Below the pieces are notes generated by a model. The model saw only the letters and a program-made list of their open reading frames with translations, did not search any database and was not told where the DNA came from. The position numbers and the translations under genes were made by a program. 64,000 nt of DNA from Sphingorhabdus sp. EL138. GTDB taxonomy: Bacteria > Pseudomonadota > Alphaproteobacteria > Sphingomonadales > Sphingomonadaceae. Every line of letters begins with the position of its first letter. Position 1 is the first letter of the stretch. Below are positions 1 to 9,200 of the stretch, piece after piece. Location of the stretch: contig NZ_CAMDCK010000008.1 of assembly GCF_945890115.1 (NCBI RefSeq), positions 1 through 64,000 on the forward strand, written 5' to 3'.

Positions 1-228
1 CAGGGCATCCGCCATGCTTACATCAAACGTGGAACTCCACAGCTGAACGGCAAAGTCGAGCGATCCCATCGCTCAGACCAACAGGAGTTTTACCAGCTCC
101 TGTCATACAAAGGCGACGTCGATCTCGAGGCCAAGCTCATCGAATGGGAAAACTTCTACAACTTCAACCGACCGCACGGTGCTTTCAACGGAAAAACACC
201 CTATGAAGCCCTTCGCGAAAGGCTATAA
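1..228 (+). CDS. IS481-family transposase, C-terminal part (cut by window edge)
   Basis: The open frame runs from the window edge to TAA at 226-228 and encodes the last 75 residues of a DDE (rve) transposase. Visible hallmarks are NGKVERSHRSDQ, which carries the last catalytic Glu of the DDE triad, and the C-terminal NFNRPHGAFNGKTPYEALRE, typical of IS481/IS3-type elements. It would cut and join IS ends. Only the 3' end is inside the window, so whether the copy is intact cannot be judged. A likely terminal inverted repeat follows at 241-268. The element abuts the attL copy of the genomic island. It is host DNA outside the island unless the island boundary lies further left. Confidence 0.85.
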   Translation, partial: QGIRHAYIKRGTPQLNGKVERSHRSDQQEFYQLLSYKGDVDLEAKLIEWENFYNFNRPHGAFNGKTPYEALRERL

Positions 229-240
229 TCTCTCCCAGTC

Positions 241-268
241 GATGTCCCGTTAGATCGTCAACCTTACA
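241..268. repeat. Probable terminal inverted repeat of the IS481-like element
   Basis: Read on the minus strand this begins TGTAAGGTTGACGATC and follows the transposase stop by 12 bp. IS481 elements usually start with TGT and have inverted repeats of about this length. The partner end lies outside the window, so the exact end (267-270) and any target duplication cannot be confirmed. Confidence 0.55.
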
Positions 269-370
269 CATAAATTTCCATGTCCCCGAAGGGTATGGTA
301 TTAAGTCATTGAAATATATGGTGAGCCCTGCTGGGTTCGAACCAGCGACCTACTGATTAAAAGTCAGTTG
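268..370. repeat. attL: 103-bp direct repeat, left end of island
   Basis: This 103-bp block is identical, base for base, to 15292-15394. It comprises 51 bp downstream of a tRNA-Lys gene and the last 52 nt of that tRNA on the minus strand. Such a repeat, one copy in an intact tRNA and one in a fragment with a tyrosine integrase beside it, is the usual footprint of tRNA-site integration. The left edge coincides with the end of the IS, so the original repeat may have been longer before the IS landed. Confidence 0.93.
319..370 (-). other. tRNA-Lys 3' fragment left by integration
   Basis: These 52 nt equal nucleotides 25-76 of the intact tRNA-Lys at 15343-15418, including the anticodon stem-loop, T arm and encoded CCA. 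The acceptor 5' strand and D arm are missing because the sequence diverges at 371, so it cannot fold as a tRNA. It marks the old 3' end of the target gene. Confidence 0.9.
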
Positions 371-494
371 GGATAAATGTTTCACTGAATGTCATCTGCA
401 TTCACAATAGCTGTATACAGCATATAAACATTGAAAATAATACATTTTTATAAAGCATGCTGTTGCACCTTGTGTCATCCAATCTCACTCACTA

Positions 495-516
495 TGAAAC
501 CTAGGTGAAACCTTTT
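495..516. repeat. Candidate integrase arm-type site, left
   Basis: A 22-bp sequence holding two tandem GAAACCT units (core TGAAACCTAGGTGAAACC) occurs here and again at 15266-15287, just inside the other island end. Paired short direct repeats flanking the core are typical of arm sites bound by the N-terminal domain of P4-type integrases. The left copy lies 10 bp before the integrase start codon, so binding could also regulate the gene. The rest of 371-526 is AT-rich and holds a 12-bp palindrome (410-421) but no gene. Confidence 0.6.
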
Positions 517-526
517 GAGATGAAGC

Positions 527-1783
527 ATGGCAAAACGAGTTCCTGCGCTGACGGCTGTTGCGTTCGCTAAGATAAAACCTGATCCCACGAAGACTATAGA
601 ATTAGTCGATGGCGCTGTTGCTGGTTTGCGTTTGAGGGTGACACCTTCAGGTTCGAAGACTTGGTCACTTAACATCCGAGCAAATGGCGTAATGCGGCGC
701 TTTGACGTGGGTAAGGAACTGGGTCTTGCCGATGCCCGAAAGAAAGCCGCAATGTTACGCCAACAAATAAACGATGGTGGTGACCCTACAGCGGAAAAGC
801 GCGAGCAGCGCTCGAGGGCCGTTTCAGCGAAATTGGGTATTGGAACGTTCGAAGCAGTTATCGACGCATACTTTGCCGATGGAAATGGCGCAGGTTTAAA
901 AAGTAAGGCCGAGCAGACCAAGCGGATCAAGCAGGTTCTTGCTGTCCACCTTAAGCGTCCCGCAAAAGACATTACTTCATCTGACCTGCAGCGTGCTGTT
1001 GATGCGTATAGTGCAAAAGTTGCGGCTGCACGGGCGGTTGGTTACGTTAAGCCTCTTGTAAAGTGGGCGCAAAAGCGCGGGCTGATGCAGGGCGTGTTTG
1101 ATATTGAAAAGCCAATGCAAGACGCGCCCAAGCAAAGAGTTTTAACGGAAGATGATCTTGCCAGCCTTCTACCGACATTTACCGATCCCTATGGACGCTG
1201 CTGCCGGATGATTTTGCTAACAGGTGTGCGTCTTAATGAAGCCAGCAACGCAACGTGGGGGCAGTTTGATGTCGCGAATGCTATCTGGACAATACCCGGG
1301 GAGGCGCGAAAGGACACGCGGCTGCAAACGAAGCGAAGGGTGACGCCCAAGAGAGCGATGTCCATCCCGTTATCCCGACAAGCACTATTGCTACTGGAAG
1401 AAATTAAGGCTGCAGAACTATCACGCCGGGAGTTGGCAGGTAATGGTGATGACATTGCGCCAGGAGATATGGTTTTTGTCGGTCAGAAAGGCGGGAAGCT
1501 CGATAACTGGGACCGTTGGCTCAAAGCCCACTTTAAAAAATCTGGTGTTGACGCGTGGTCTGCACACGCACTGCGTCGAACGACGGCCACACTGGCGGGC
1601 GAAACGGGTGCTGCGCCACACGTCGTGTCTGTCATACTCGGACATGCGAACCTTGGGGGCCAGCTAGTCGCCGGCTACAACAAAAGTAGGTATGAGACCG
1701 AGCATGCCAAGGTCTTGCAGGATGTAGCGGATCGTATTGATCGGCTGCATCAACCAGGTCAGCAAACCGTTGAGGCGGCCTAG
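527..1783 (+). CDS. P4-type tyrosine integrase of the island
   Basis: This 418-residue site-specific recombinase would integrate and excise the island at tRNA-Lys. The N-terminal ~90 residues match the DUF4102 arm-binding domain (PDPTKTIELVDGAVAGLRLRV). The central SAM-like core-binding region covers about 100-200. The catalytic residues of the tyrosine recombinase fold are visible: Arg235 (TGVRLNEA), His347 and Arg350 (HALRR), His373 (LGHANLG) and the nucleophile Tyr384 (AGYNKSRY). All are present, so the enzyme should be active. It sits next to attL as expected for an integrase, reads inward, and its stop directly abuts the next gene. The length is normal for the family. Confidence 0.96.
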   Translation: MAKRVPALTAVAFAKIKPDPTKTIELVDGAVAGLRLRVTPSGSKTWSLNIRANGVMRRFDVGKELGLADARKKAAMLRQQINDGGDPTAEKREQRSRAVSAKLGIGTFEAVIDAYFADGNGAGLKSKAEQTKRIKQVLAVHLKRPAKDITSSDLQRAVDAYSAKVAAARAVGYVKPLVKWAQKRGLMQGVFDIEKPMQDAPKQRVLTEDDLASLLPTFTDPYGRCCRMILLTGVRLNEASNATWGQFDVANAIWTIPGEARKDTRLQTKRRVTPKRAMSIPLSRQALLLLEEIKAAELSRRELAGNGDDIAPGDMVFVGQKGGKLDNWDRWLKAHFKKSGVDAWSAHALRRTTATLAGETGAAPHVVSVILGHANLGGQLVAGYNKSRYETEHAKVLQDVADRIDRLHQPGQQTVEAA

Positions 1784-2125
1784 ATGGTGAAGCGGTCAAG
1801 TAATCCTCCGAAGGACACAGTGAAGCTGCTACCTCCCTGGCACGAGGATATACTCGACGAGCACTTCAAGGGTCTGCCTGGTCTGTATGTTCGCCAACTT
1901 CTGGATAAAGCAAGCGCTGCTGATAGATCGGTATCTGCAACGAAACGTGTAAGCGAACGCCACAAAAAAAGGAATGAAGTCAAAAGCCTTGCGCGAGATT
2001 ACTACCTTGCGAACCGAGATCGTTACAGGAGTAATAAAGAAGCGGCTAGGGATCTTTATAACCAATTTAAGTCTGCAGAATTTCGAACCTATGTAAACTG
2101 GGTTTCTAAATGGTCATCAGAATAA
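1784..2125 (+). CDS. Hypothetical protein downstream of integrase
   Basis: The ATG follows the integrase TAG with no gap, so translation is probably coupled. The 113-residue product is basic and mostly helical, with no signal peptide or membrane segment. It has a proline-rich start (SSNPPKDTVKLLPPWHE) and a Lys/Arg/Tyr-rich second half (KSLARDYYLANRDRYRSNKEAARDLYNQFKSA split by charged stretches). I do not recognise a family. The position suggests a role in recombination or its control, which is inference only. A perfect 22-bp palindrome begins at the last base of the stop codon. Confidence 0.6.
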   Translation: MVKRSSNPPKDTVKLLPPWHEDILDEHFKGLPGLYVRQLLDKASAADRSVSATKRVSERHKKRNEVKSLARDYYLANRDRYRSNKEAARDLYNQFKSAEFRTYVNWVSKWSSE

Positions 2126-2146
2126 TCACGCTACGCGTAGCGTGAT
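2125..2146. repeat. 22-bp perfect palindrome
   Basis: The sequence equals its own reverse complement over 22 bp, centred on CTACGCGTAG. It starts at the last base of the upstream stop and ends 70 bp before the AlpA-like gene. There is no T-run after it, so it is a poor intrinsic terminator. A dimeric operator, perhaps for the AlpA-like protein, or a DNA cruciform fits better. Confidence 0.7.
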
Positions 2147-2215
2147 CATGACCCTTTGCAGCTTGAAGCCAAGCTAGGCATCAGCGGGATAAATTCAATC
2201 TCGTGGGGATTCATA

Positions 2216-2455
2216 GTGGTCAAGCTGGTTTCATCAAAAAAGTCGGGCAGGCCGACGTTCGACTTCGGTCAGCTTTCGGATACTGCCTTCGTGCGTATTA
2301 CGCAGATCGTAGGTCCATTGGTGCCGTGTTCGCGCTCAACTTGGTGGCGGTACGTCAAGACCGGGAGGGCGCCACAACCCTTTAAACTAGGCGCGGGCGT
2401 AACGGCTTGGCGCGTGGGTGATATTCGCGCCTGGCTGGCAGGTCAGCAACCATGA
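2216..2455 (+). CDS. AlpA-like helix-turn-helix regulator / excisionase
   Basis: The product is a small DNA-binding protein of the AlpA/MerR-like type that controls integrase expression or directs excision in P4-like elements. The motif RITQIVGPLVPCSRSTWWRY, then VKTGRAPQPFKLGAGVTAWR and DIRAWLAG, follows the AlpA pattern (helix-turn-helix, then a wing with xPxPxKLG and a W-R contact). I chose GTG at 2216 because a GTGGGGA Shine-Dalgarno lies 7 bp upstream and gives 79 residues, the usual AlpA size. A TTG at 2156 would add 20 unconserved residues. The stop overlaps the next small frame (ATGA). Confidence 0.8.
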   Translation: MVKLVSSKKSGRPTFDFGQLSDTAFVRITQIVGPLVPCSRSTWWRYVKTGRAPQPFKLGAGVTAWRVGDIRAWLAGQQP

Positions 2456-2571
2456 CCCACCCATTGGTTCAATTCGCGCATCTACTCGACCCTTCGCCTA
2501 AAGTGAGGTTTAGCCTCGTCGCGATGCCGCACCGCGTCTCACGGGAGGCCTGCAATGCAGACTGCCAGTAA
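2452..2571 (+). CDS. Possible small coupled ORF before primase
   Basis: An ATG overlapping the AlpA-like stop (ATGA) opens a 39-codon frame that ends 17 nt inside the primase gene. It bridges the whole 99-bp gap between the two genes. The product has two Cys near its end (ACNADC) and no recognisable motif. It could be a leader that couples translation of regulator and primase, or chance. No homology evidence is available. Confidence 0.3.
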   Translation: MTHPLVQFAHLLDPSPKVRFSLVAMPHRVSREACNADCQ

Positions 2572-5116
2572 ACAACTGCAACCCAGCCAAGACGTGATTG
2601 AGAACTTTCTCTCTGGCGTTGTTCAAACGGACATACATCTGGCTGCCATAACGCCTGACGGGGCTATATCAGGCAAGTACTTCGGTAGCGATGTGGAAGC
2701 TGCGACGAACTGGGCTGTGGATCAAAACGCGCAGGGGAGGGGGCTGTACTATACAGGCAACAGGTGCCACGCGGGCGTAACTATCAAGCCGACAAAGGCC
2801 GATATCACCTCGGCGCGGTTTGTATATGCCGATCTCGATCCCCCGAAGGATGGCTCGCCCTTCAATAAGGCTGCCGTAGTCAGTGCCTTGTTAAACTGTA
2901 CCACTCCACCAACCCTCTTAAAAGACAGCGGTAATGGCATTCAGCCAATCTGGTTTTTAACGGACGGCTCAAAGGACTTCGATCGCGTTGAAGCAGTCAA
3001 CAGGTCAATTGCGTCGCAGTGGGGCGGAGACAACTGCCACAACATCGAGCGTCTGCTTCGGTTGCCGGGTACAGTAAACTACCCAAATCAAAAAAAGCTT
3101 GAACGCGGCTGTGCTGAAATCCTATCGTGTGTGCTAAGCCAAGACCTCAACCTGACTTATACACTCGACGAACTTGAGGCAGCTTGGGGCCATGAAGCTG
3201 CTAAGCCGAAACCATCTCCCAAGGTAGCCATTGCGGTACCGAGCAACTTGACGCTGCTTGAAAGTGCCGACCTTAAGCGCGGAAGCATCGCGACGTTGTC
3301 GACCATGTTGGATGACCCAGACAAGCACTTCCGGGTGCCCGACCGTTCAAGCTGGGCTTACGGCATCGCGTGCCAAATGGTCGACGACGGCTACGGCGAT
3401 GAAGAAATATTGGGCGTGCTTTTAAACCCAGCGAATGCGGGTTGTGCCCATATAGCCGATCAGTCTGATCCTACCCGTGCGGCCACGCGCGCCATTAGCA
3501 GGGCAAGGCAGCGCTATGTCCTTCCGCCCGGCGGTTCGATATTTGGAAACAAGACACTTTCCACCAGCAACCGGCCCAAGATTAAGATTGTAGGTGGCGA
3601 CCTTGCCAACATGGCAGACCAAGCCGAGCAGTCTTTAATTGATGCTGACGTTGGTTACTATCAGGCGGGCGGCAGGATCGTTCGGATAGGCATTATTCCC
3701 AGTGCCAAGGTTTGCGACATGCTTAACGGACGCGTCCGGGTTTTTGATGTTGGTGAAGCAGAGTTGATCGAAGCATTTACGTCGATAGCTGACTGGATGA
3801 AGTTAGAAAAAGAGAGAGAGACCAAGGTTAACTGCCCGACAATAGTTGCTCAAACATACATGGCGAGGGGGGGTAAATGGAAGTTGCCACCTTTGACGGG
3901 TGTAATCGACATACCCACGATACGGCCCGACGGAAGCCTGCTTACTGTAAAGGGATACGATGCCAGCACTGGGCTACTGTATTCGCCCGGTAGTACAACT
4001 CTGCCAGTTATTGCGCAGTCACCGACAAAGGCAGAAGCGCTAGCAGCGTTGACTAAGCTGAAGGCGCCGCTCAGCAGCTTTCCGTTTCTGACAGACCCTG
4101 ACGAAGCAGTAGCCTTATCTGCGATGTTGACCTCGGTTTGTCGGATGGCACTAAGTAGTGCTCCTCTACATGGGTTTTCTGCACCGACGGCAGGGTCTGG
4201 GAAGAGTATACTTGCCGATCTTGCCAGCATTCTGCGCACTGGCCGGGAAGCTGCTCCTATTGCTCAAGGTAAGACCGCTGAAGAACTCGAGAAGCGGCTG
4301 GGTTCAATGTTGCTTGAAGGTGACGGGTGCGTTGCCATCGACAACTGCGAAACGCCGCTTGGAGGAGAGTTTTTGTGTCAGGCGATTACCCAGCCCAGCT
4401 TAAAGGTGCGCCCGTTAGGTAAGTCGATGATGATAGAAGTGTCTACCGCTGCATTGTTCACGGCTACAGGAAACAATTTGACCTTCATCGGAGACATGGG
4501 GCGCCGCGCGTTGCTTTGTCAGCTTGATCCCGGCGTTGAACGGCCTGAACTGAGGAAGTTTGCATTCGACCCTGTGAAGGTTGTCAAAAATAGCCGGGGG
4601 GAGTTTGTTGCTGCCGCTCTTACCATCCTTCGTGCCTATCATGTAGCCGGGCGTCCGTTTCAGGTGGCCCCGCTAGGTTCCTTCGCTGACTGGTCGAATT
4701 TGGTCCGCAGTGCGCTTCTTTGGCTCGACTGTGCCGATCCTTGTGACACCATGGATAAGGTCCGCAAAGCAGACCCTGAACTCGCCCAGATAAAGCTGAT
4801 GATGACCCAATGGGATCGCGTGAACGGCCAGAATGGTGTCACCACAGGCCAACTCACTGCACTGGCGGCAGAAATGGTGGAAGCTGGCACTGGTATCTTC
4901 GCGAAAAAACTGAAGCACCCAGAATTCAGGGACGCCCTGCACGCAGTGGCCAAAGATGGGCAGCATATTAACGGCAGGCGGCTTGGTAACTGGCTCTCAA
5001 AGCATCAGGATCGCGTGGTGGGCGGTAAAAAGTTCATCTCGACAGGCACGCGTGGTGGGCAGTTAGTTTGGCGCCTTGAGCATGTCGCAGCAGTTTCCAG
5101 GGCTACCACCCAATAG
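2555..5116 (+). CDS. Primase-helicase of the island (AEP primase plus P-loop ATPase)
   Basis: This 853-residue replication protein resembles the RepB/phage-type primase-helicases of integrative elements. Residues ~20-210 look like an archaeo-eukaryotic primase domain: metal-binding DxD in VYADLDPP (Asp93, Asp95), the GNGIQPIWFL strand, and His162 with IERLLRLPGTVNYPNQ. Residues ~250-330 hold a PriCT-like helical region. Residues ~500-700 form a P-loop ATPase with Walker A APTAGSGKS (543-551) and a Walker B-like CVAIDN. A GGGAGG Shine-Dalgarno precedes ATG 2555. It implies that the excised island can replicate or be primed autonomously. Confidence 0.82.
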   Translation: MQTASKQLQPSQDVIENFLSGVVQTDIHLAAITPDGAISGKYFGSDVEAATNWAVDQNAQGRGLYYTGNRCHAGVTIKPTKADITSARFVYADLDPPKDGSPFNKAAVVSALLNCTTPPTLLKDSGNGIQPIWFLTDGSKDFDRVEAVNRSIASQWGGDNCHNIERLLRLPGTVNYPNQKKLERGCAEILSCVLSQDLNLTYTLDELEAAWGHEAAKPKPSPKVAIAVPSNLTLLESADLKRGSIATLSTMLDDPDKHFRVPDRSSWAYGIACQMVDDGYGDEEILGVLLNPANAGCAHIADQSDPTRAATRAISRARQRYVLPPGGSIFGNKTLSTSNRPKIKIVGGDLANMADQAEQSLIDADVGYYQAGGRIVRIGIIPSAKVCDMLNGRVRVFDVGEAELIEAFTSIADWMKLEKERETKVNCPTIVAQTYMARGGKWKLPPLTGVIDIPTIRPDGSLLTVKGYDASTGLLYSPGSTTLPVIAQSPTKAEALAALTKLKAPLSSFPFLTDPDEAVALSAMLTSVCRMALSSAPLHGFSAPTAGSGKSILADLASILRTGREAAPIAQGKTAEELEKRLGSMLLEGDGCVAIDNCETPLGGEFLCQAITQPSLKVRPLGKSMMIEVSTAALFTATGNNLTFIGDMGRRALLCQLDPGVERPELRKFAFDPVKVVKNSRGEFVAAALTILRAYHVAGRPFQVAPLGSFADWSNLVRSALLWLDCADPCDTMDKVRKADPELAQIKLMMTQWDRVNGQNGVTTGQLTALAAEMVEAGTGIFAKKLKHPEFRDALHAVAKDGQHINGRRLGNWLSKHQDRVVGGKKFISTGTRGGQLVWRLEHVAAVSRATTQ

Positions 5117-5118
5117 GG

Positions 5119-5235
5119 GGTTAGGTGGTTTAGGGGGTTATCTTTGGCTTATTCTTAAGAAAGTAAAAGGAGAAAGAGTATGATTATAAATAGTAAAGTG
5201 GGCGGAACTAAACCCCCAAAACAACCTAACCACCT
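5119..5235 (+). promoter_or_regulatory. Long-range inverted repeat enclosing a ribosome-binding site
   Basis: A G-rich stretch just after the primase stop (GGTGGTTTAGGGGG within 5119-5139) is complementary in two blocks to a C-rich stretch early in the next gene. GGGGGTT at 5133-5139 pairs with AACCCCC at 5211-5217, and AGGTGGTT at 5123-5130 pairs with AACCACCT at 5228-5235. The loop contains the AAAGGAG ribosome-binding site (5165-5171) and ATG 5180. Folding could limit translation of that gene. The G-runs could also form a weak quadruplex. Confidence 0.4.
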
Positions 5236-5785
5236 CACCGGTGGGCGGATGCCGTCGCCTTCTAAGCTGGGTGCAAGGGGTATATTCCGCAACGCTATGC
5301 AGGAGCGGTTAACCAGTCGCCCATTTGACCGGATCAGCGCCTATAAAGTCCGTGAGAGCCGCAAAAATATTGAGCATGAACTTCGGGTCGTTTTGGGGCT
5401 TGAAGCCTATCTGTGGACAAAACCAAGTCGTCGTAATCCCTATGTGCTGGTGGGTTGCACACCGGAAGACAAGGCGCAGCGGTTGAAAAAGATCCCAGGT
5501 GTTATTGCTACGGAGCTTGGCGAGAACCTTATCCCAGCAATTGAAGCGCTGCACGTTGAAGGTATCCCGCGGCAGGATGTAGATGCATTCGTGGCGTCAA
5601 TTAAATCGTCCGTCTTTAGGCTTCTTGACGACTGCGATAATGTGCTGGCGGTTACAGCGAGGTCAATCAGGGACGAATATGGTGCGGTTAGGAACGGGAC
5701 ATCGGGTTCAGAACAAATCTGCCGTGATGCACTGCGCATCGCCGACGTGGCTATGGACTTTGCAAAGAAGCATGGGGTGCTGTGA
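5180..5785 (+). CDS. Hypothetical island protein
   Basis: The product has 201 residues, a strong AAAGGAG ribosome-binding site 8 bp upstream, and no family I can name. It has a polar, low-complexity start (to about residue 30), then a basic segment (RESRKNIEHELRVVLGLEAYLW) and a helical second half rich in Asp/Glu. There is no signal peptide or membrane helix. Its start codon lies in the loop of a possible long-range hairpin. It sits between the primase and the small Cys/His protein, so it may be part of the replication module. Confidence 0.55.
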   Translation: MIINSKVGGTKPPKQPNHLTGGRMPSPSKLGARGIFRNAMQERLTSRPFDRISAYKVRESRKNIEHELRVVLGLEAYLWTKPSRRNPYVLVGCTPEDKAQRLKKIPGVIATELGENLIPAIEALHVEGIPRQDVDAFVASIKSSVFRLLDDCDNVLAVTARSIRDEYGAVRNGTSGSEQICRDALRIADVAMDFAKKHGVL

Positions 5786-5859
5786 TGGCCCAGCCCTTCA
5801 ACCATGAGGTGAAGGTTTTTTGCAACTTCTCGTCGTCCTTCGGACCTTCTGGGGGATAA
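5785..5859 (+). CDS. Possible 24-codon coupled ORF
   Basis: An ATG overlapping the TGA of the 201-residue gene (TGATG) opens a 24-codon frame ending at TAA 5857-5859, two bases before the next start. The chain of overlaps suggests translational coupling across the gap. The peptide has no recognisable motif, and coding status is unproven. Confidence 0.2.
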   Translation: MAQPFNHEVKVFCNFSSSFGPSGG

Positions 5860-5860
5860 A

Positions 5861-6172
5861 ATGCCTTTGAAAACGATACTATCAGGACGGGCAGCGCGTT
5901 GCACCGCGAAGGCAAAGAGCACTGGCGTCCGTTGTTTTCGGCTTGCGAACGCCAATATGGGCTGCCGGGTATGCCATGTCCACGGCGCCCGACGGCGCTC
6001 CACTATACGATGCGGCAAGGCGCACTGGGCCTACAAAGACGGCTTGGCAACTAAACAAAAGCGCGAACAAGACCGTCTTATTGCAGTTGAGCTAAGACTA
6101 TTAGAGGACGTAGCGTTCCGCCTTGGCATTGCTTCCGGTCGCAGGTGGGTCGGCCGCAAACCGAAACTATAA
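5861..6172 (+). CDS. Small Cys/His-rich basic protein (phage HGG-like)
   Basis: The 103-residue product resembles small phage and island proteins that carry a CxxCxxHG zinc-knuckle-like motif near the N-terminus. Visible are RCTAKAKSTGVRCFR, then GCRVCHVHGARRRS and WAYKDGLATKQKR. Family members usually read CRxHGGxS/T and then a GxxxGxYT-like stretch, so this is a diverged copy. Cys14, Cys25, Cys35, Cys38 and His41 could bind zinc. The function in the family is unknown. A GGGGGA ribosome-binding site precedes ATG 5861. Confidence 0.6.
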   Translation: MPLKTILSGRAARCTAKAKSTGVRCFRLANANMGCRVCHVHGARRRSTIRCGKAHWAYKDGLATKQKREQDRLIAVELRLLEDVAFRLGIASGRRWVGRKPKL

Positions 6173-6278
6173 CTTCCCATTTTTGGGCAGATGTAAAAAG
6201 GCAGAAAAATTCGCCATCATCTCTCTGGACGACAAGAGACTGTTGCTATTGTGAGAGTTTAATTGTCAAACACGTCGG

Positions 6279-9200
6279 ATGGGCCAGCAATTCTTTGAAG
6301 ATCCGATTCTCAACTCACCATATGACCAACCCGGCCAGCACTGGGAACTCAGCAAGTCTGGGCAGCCGACCAACATAATCATCGACCAGCGGCGGCGTAG
6401 CGACCTAGTTTCGCCAATCCCCCCGTCGAAGAAGAATAAAGGCAAGGGGGACGTTGATACTAGTCTCTTCGCCGATGGAAATGACAGCGAGCGCTACAAC
6501 CCGATCGAGTCCATCAACGGTATTCGTTCCGCTGTAGAAAGTTGGCGCCAGCTTCCTGAGAGCCAGTGGCAGGTTTCCCCTACAACCGCGCGGCTGCTTG
6601 GACATTGGCGCCATCATGAATTCCAAAACCAGCGGCCATTCTTTTGTCAGGTTGAAGCGGCCGAGACAGTCATTTGGATGACCGAAGTTGCGCCGAAGTC
6701 ATCCGCCCAGGGCAAGCGCTTCTGGGAATTTCTTGAACGGGCTAACAAGGAAGCCAATCCCGAACTAATCCGCATGGCGCTGAAGCTGGCGACGGGCGCA
6801 GGCAAAACAACAGTAATGGCGATGCTAATCGCATGGCAGACGTTGAATGCGGTTCGGCACCCTAATAGCAAGAAGTTCACGACGGGTTTCCTTCTGATCG
6901 CCCCTGGCCTGACCATCAAAGACCGCCTGCGTGTCCTCCAGCCCAACGATCCGGATAGCTATTACAAGAGCCGCGAAATCGTACCCGACGACATGCTGGG
7001 TGATCTGGGTAAGGCCAAGATCGTAATTGCTAACTATCATGCATTTAAGCGTCGCGCCGAAGTTCCGCTGAATAAGGTGCAGCAGGCTGCTTTGCAGACC
7101 GAAGAAAAGCCTGAGACTGACGGTGCTATGGTACGCCGCATTGCTGGCGGCCTGATGGGCATTAAAAACATCTGCATCATAAACGACGAGGCGCACCACT
7201 GTTATCGTGAGCGCCAGCAGAGCGAAGAAGAAAAGCTAACTGGCGACGCTCTAGAAGAGGCTAAGAAGAATAACGAAGCCGCCCGGCTTTGGATTTCCGG
7301 CATCGAGACAATAAAACGCGAGTTGGGTGTCCGCATGGTTTATGACCTGTCGGCTACGCCGTTCTTCTTAAAGGGTTCTGGCTACCGCGAAGGCACGCTG
7401 TTTGGCTGGGCGGTAAGCGACTTCAATCTGATGGATGCCATTGAGTGCGGCATTGTGAAGCTTCCCCGCGTGCCAATTATCGATAACGTGCCGCAGAGCG
7501 ATATGCCCATGTTCCGCAATTTATGGGACCATGTCGGTAAGAAGCTGCCCAAGAAAGGGCGATCGCAATCCGGCGTTATGGACCCGCAGAAGCTGCCGCC
7601 CGAACTGCTGACGGCCATCGACGCGCTCTATGGGCACTACGAGAAGACTGTCGACCTTTGGCGGGAGGCGAACATCGGCGTTGATCCGGTCTTCATTGTG
7701 GTATGCAACAACACGACGACATCCAAACTGGTTCACGACTATGTCGCTGGTTATGAGATTGAAGGGCCAGATGGTTCTATCCAACAAATCGCCGGGCGGT
7801 GTGAACTGTTCCGCAACTTCGACCCCAATGGCGTTGCCAAACCCCGGATGCGCACGCTGCTCATCGACAGCGAACAGTTGGACAGCGGCGAGGCCATAAG
7901 CAAAGAGTTCCGTGAAGCAGCCGCCGAGGAAATTGAACGGTTCCGAGCCGAAATGATCCAGCGCACCGGCGACGTACAAGCAGCGCAGAAGATTAGCGAC
8001 GAGCAGTTGCTGCGTGAAGTTATGAACACTGTTGGCAAGCCTGACAGGTTGGGTGAAGGCGTTCGCTGCGTTGTTTCTGTCTCAATGCTGACCGAAGGCT
8101 GGGACGCCAACACAGTGACCCATGTCCTTGGTATCAGGGCGTTCGGTACGCAACTCTTGTGCGAGCAGGTGATCGGCCGCGCGCTTCGTCGGCAAAGCTA
8201 TACTCTGCAAGCCGATGGGCGCTTCGCGGCCGAGTATGCCGATATTTTTGGCATACCTTTCGACTTCACTGCCCAGGCGGTGCCATCGAAGCCACACAAG
8301 CCGGTGGATACAGTTCACGTCCACGCTATCAGCCCCGATCGCGACGCACTTGAGATACGTTTCCCCCGGGTCGAGGGCTACCGCACCGAACTGCCTCAGG
8401 ATGTCCTGCGGGCCGAATTCACCGAAAACAGTCGTCTGCAACTTGACCCAAATCTAGTCGGAGCATCGGAAACCAAGAACTCTGGCATAGTTGGTGAAGC
8501 CGTCGATATGACGTTAGAACATTTGGCCAGTGAGCGGATGTCCACTATCCTGTTCACGCTTACCGATCATATCCTCAAGAGGTACTTCACCGAGGCTGGC
8601 CAACCCCCGCAACTCCAACTATTCCCGCAGTTGAAACGCATCGTGCGAGAATGGATGGAAAACTACCTGACATGTGTCGGCCAGACCCATCCCGCTCAAG
8701 TGCTTTATCAAGTGATCGCAGATATGGCGGGTCAGCGCATTCATGCTGCCCTTGTCCGCGCCACGATCGATAATGGCAATGTCAAGGTGATCCTCGATGC
8801 CTTCAACCGCGAAGGGTCCAGTCGCCACGTCAGCTTCATAACATCCAAGCCGCGCGTCGAGACACAGCCCGACAAGTGCCATATCAACTATTGCGTACTG
8901 GACAGCGACTGGGAGGGCGAATTCTGCCGCGTGGTAGAAAAGCATCCCAAAGTTCTGGCTTATGTAAAGAACCACGCGATGGGTTTTGAAGTGCCATATA
9001 ATTTTATGGGAGAGGTGCGCCGCTATCGGCCTGATTTCATCGTGAAGGTGGATGATGGGAACGGCCTTGACGATCCTCTCAACCTGGTGGTCGAGGTGAA
9101 GGGCTATCGCGGTGAAGACGCGAAGGAAAAGGCCAGCACCATGGAAACCTATTGGGTCCCCGGCGTGAATAATTTAGGTCGCCATGGCCGCTGGGCGTTT

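Noticed and set aside
431-454. Promoter TTGAAA...TATAAA before the integrase
   Set aside because: The spacing of 12 bp is too short for a normal sigma-70 promoter.
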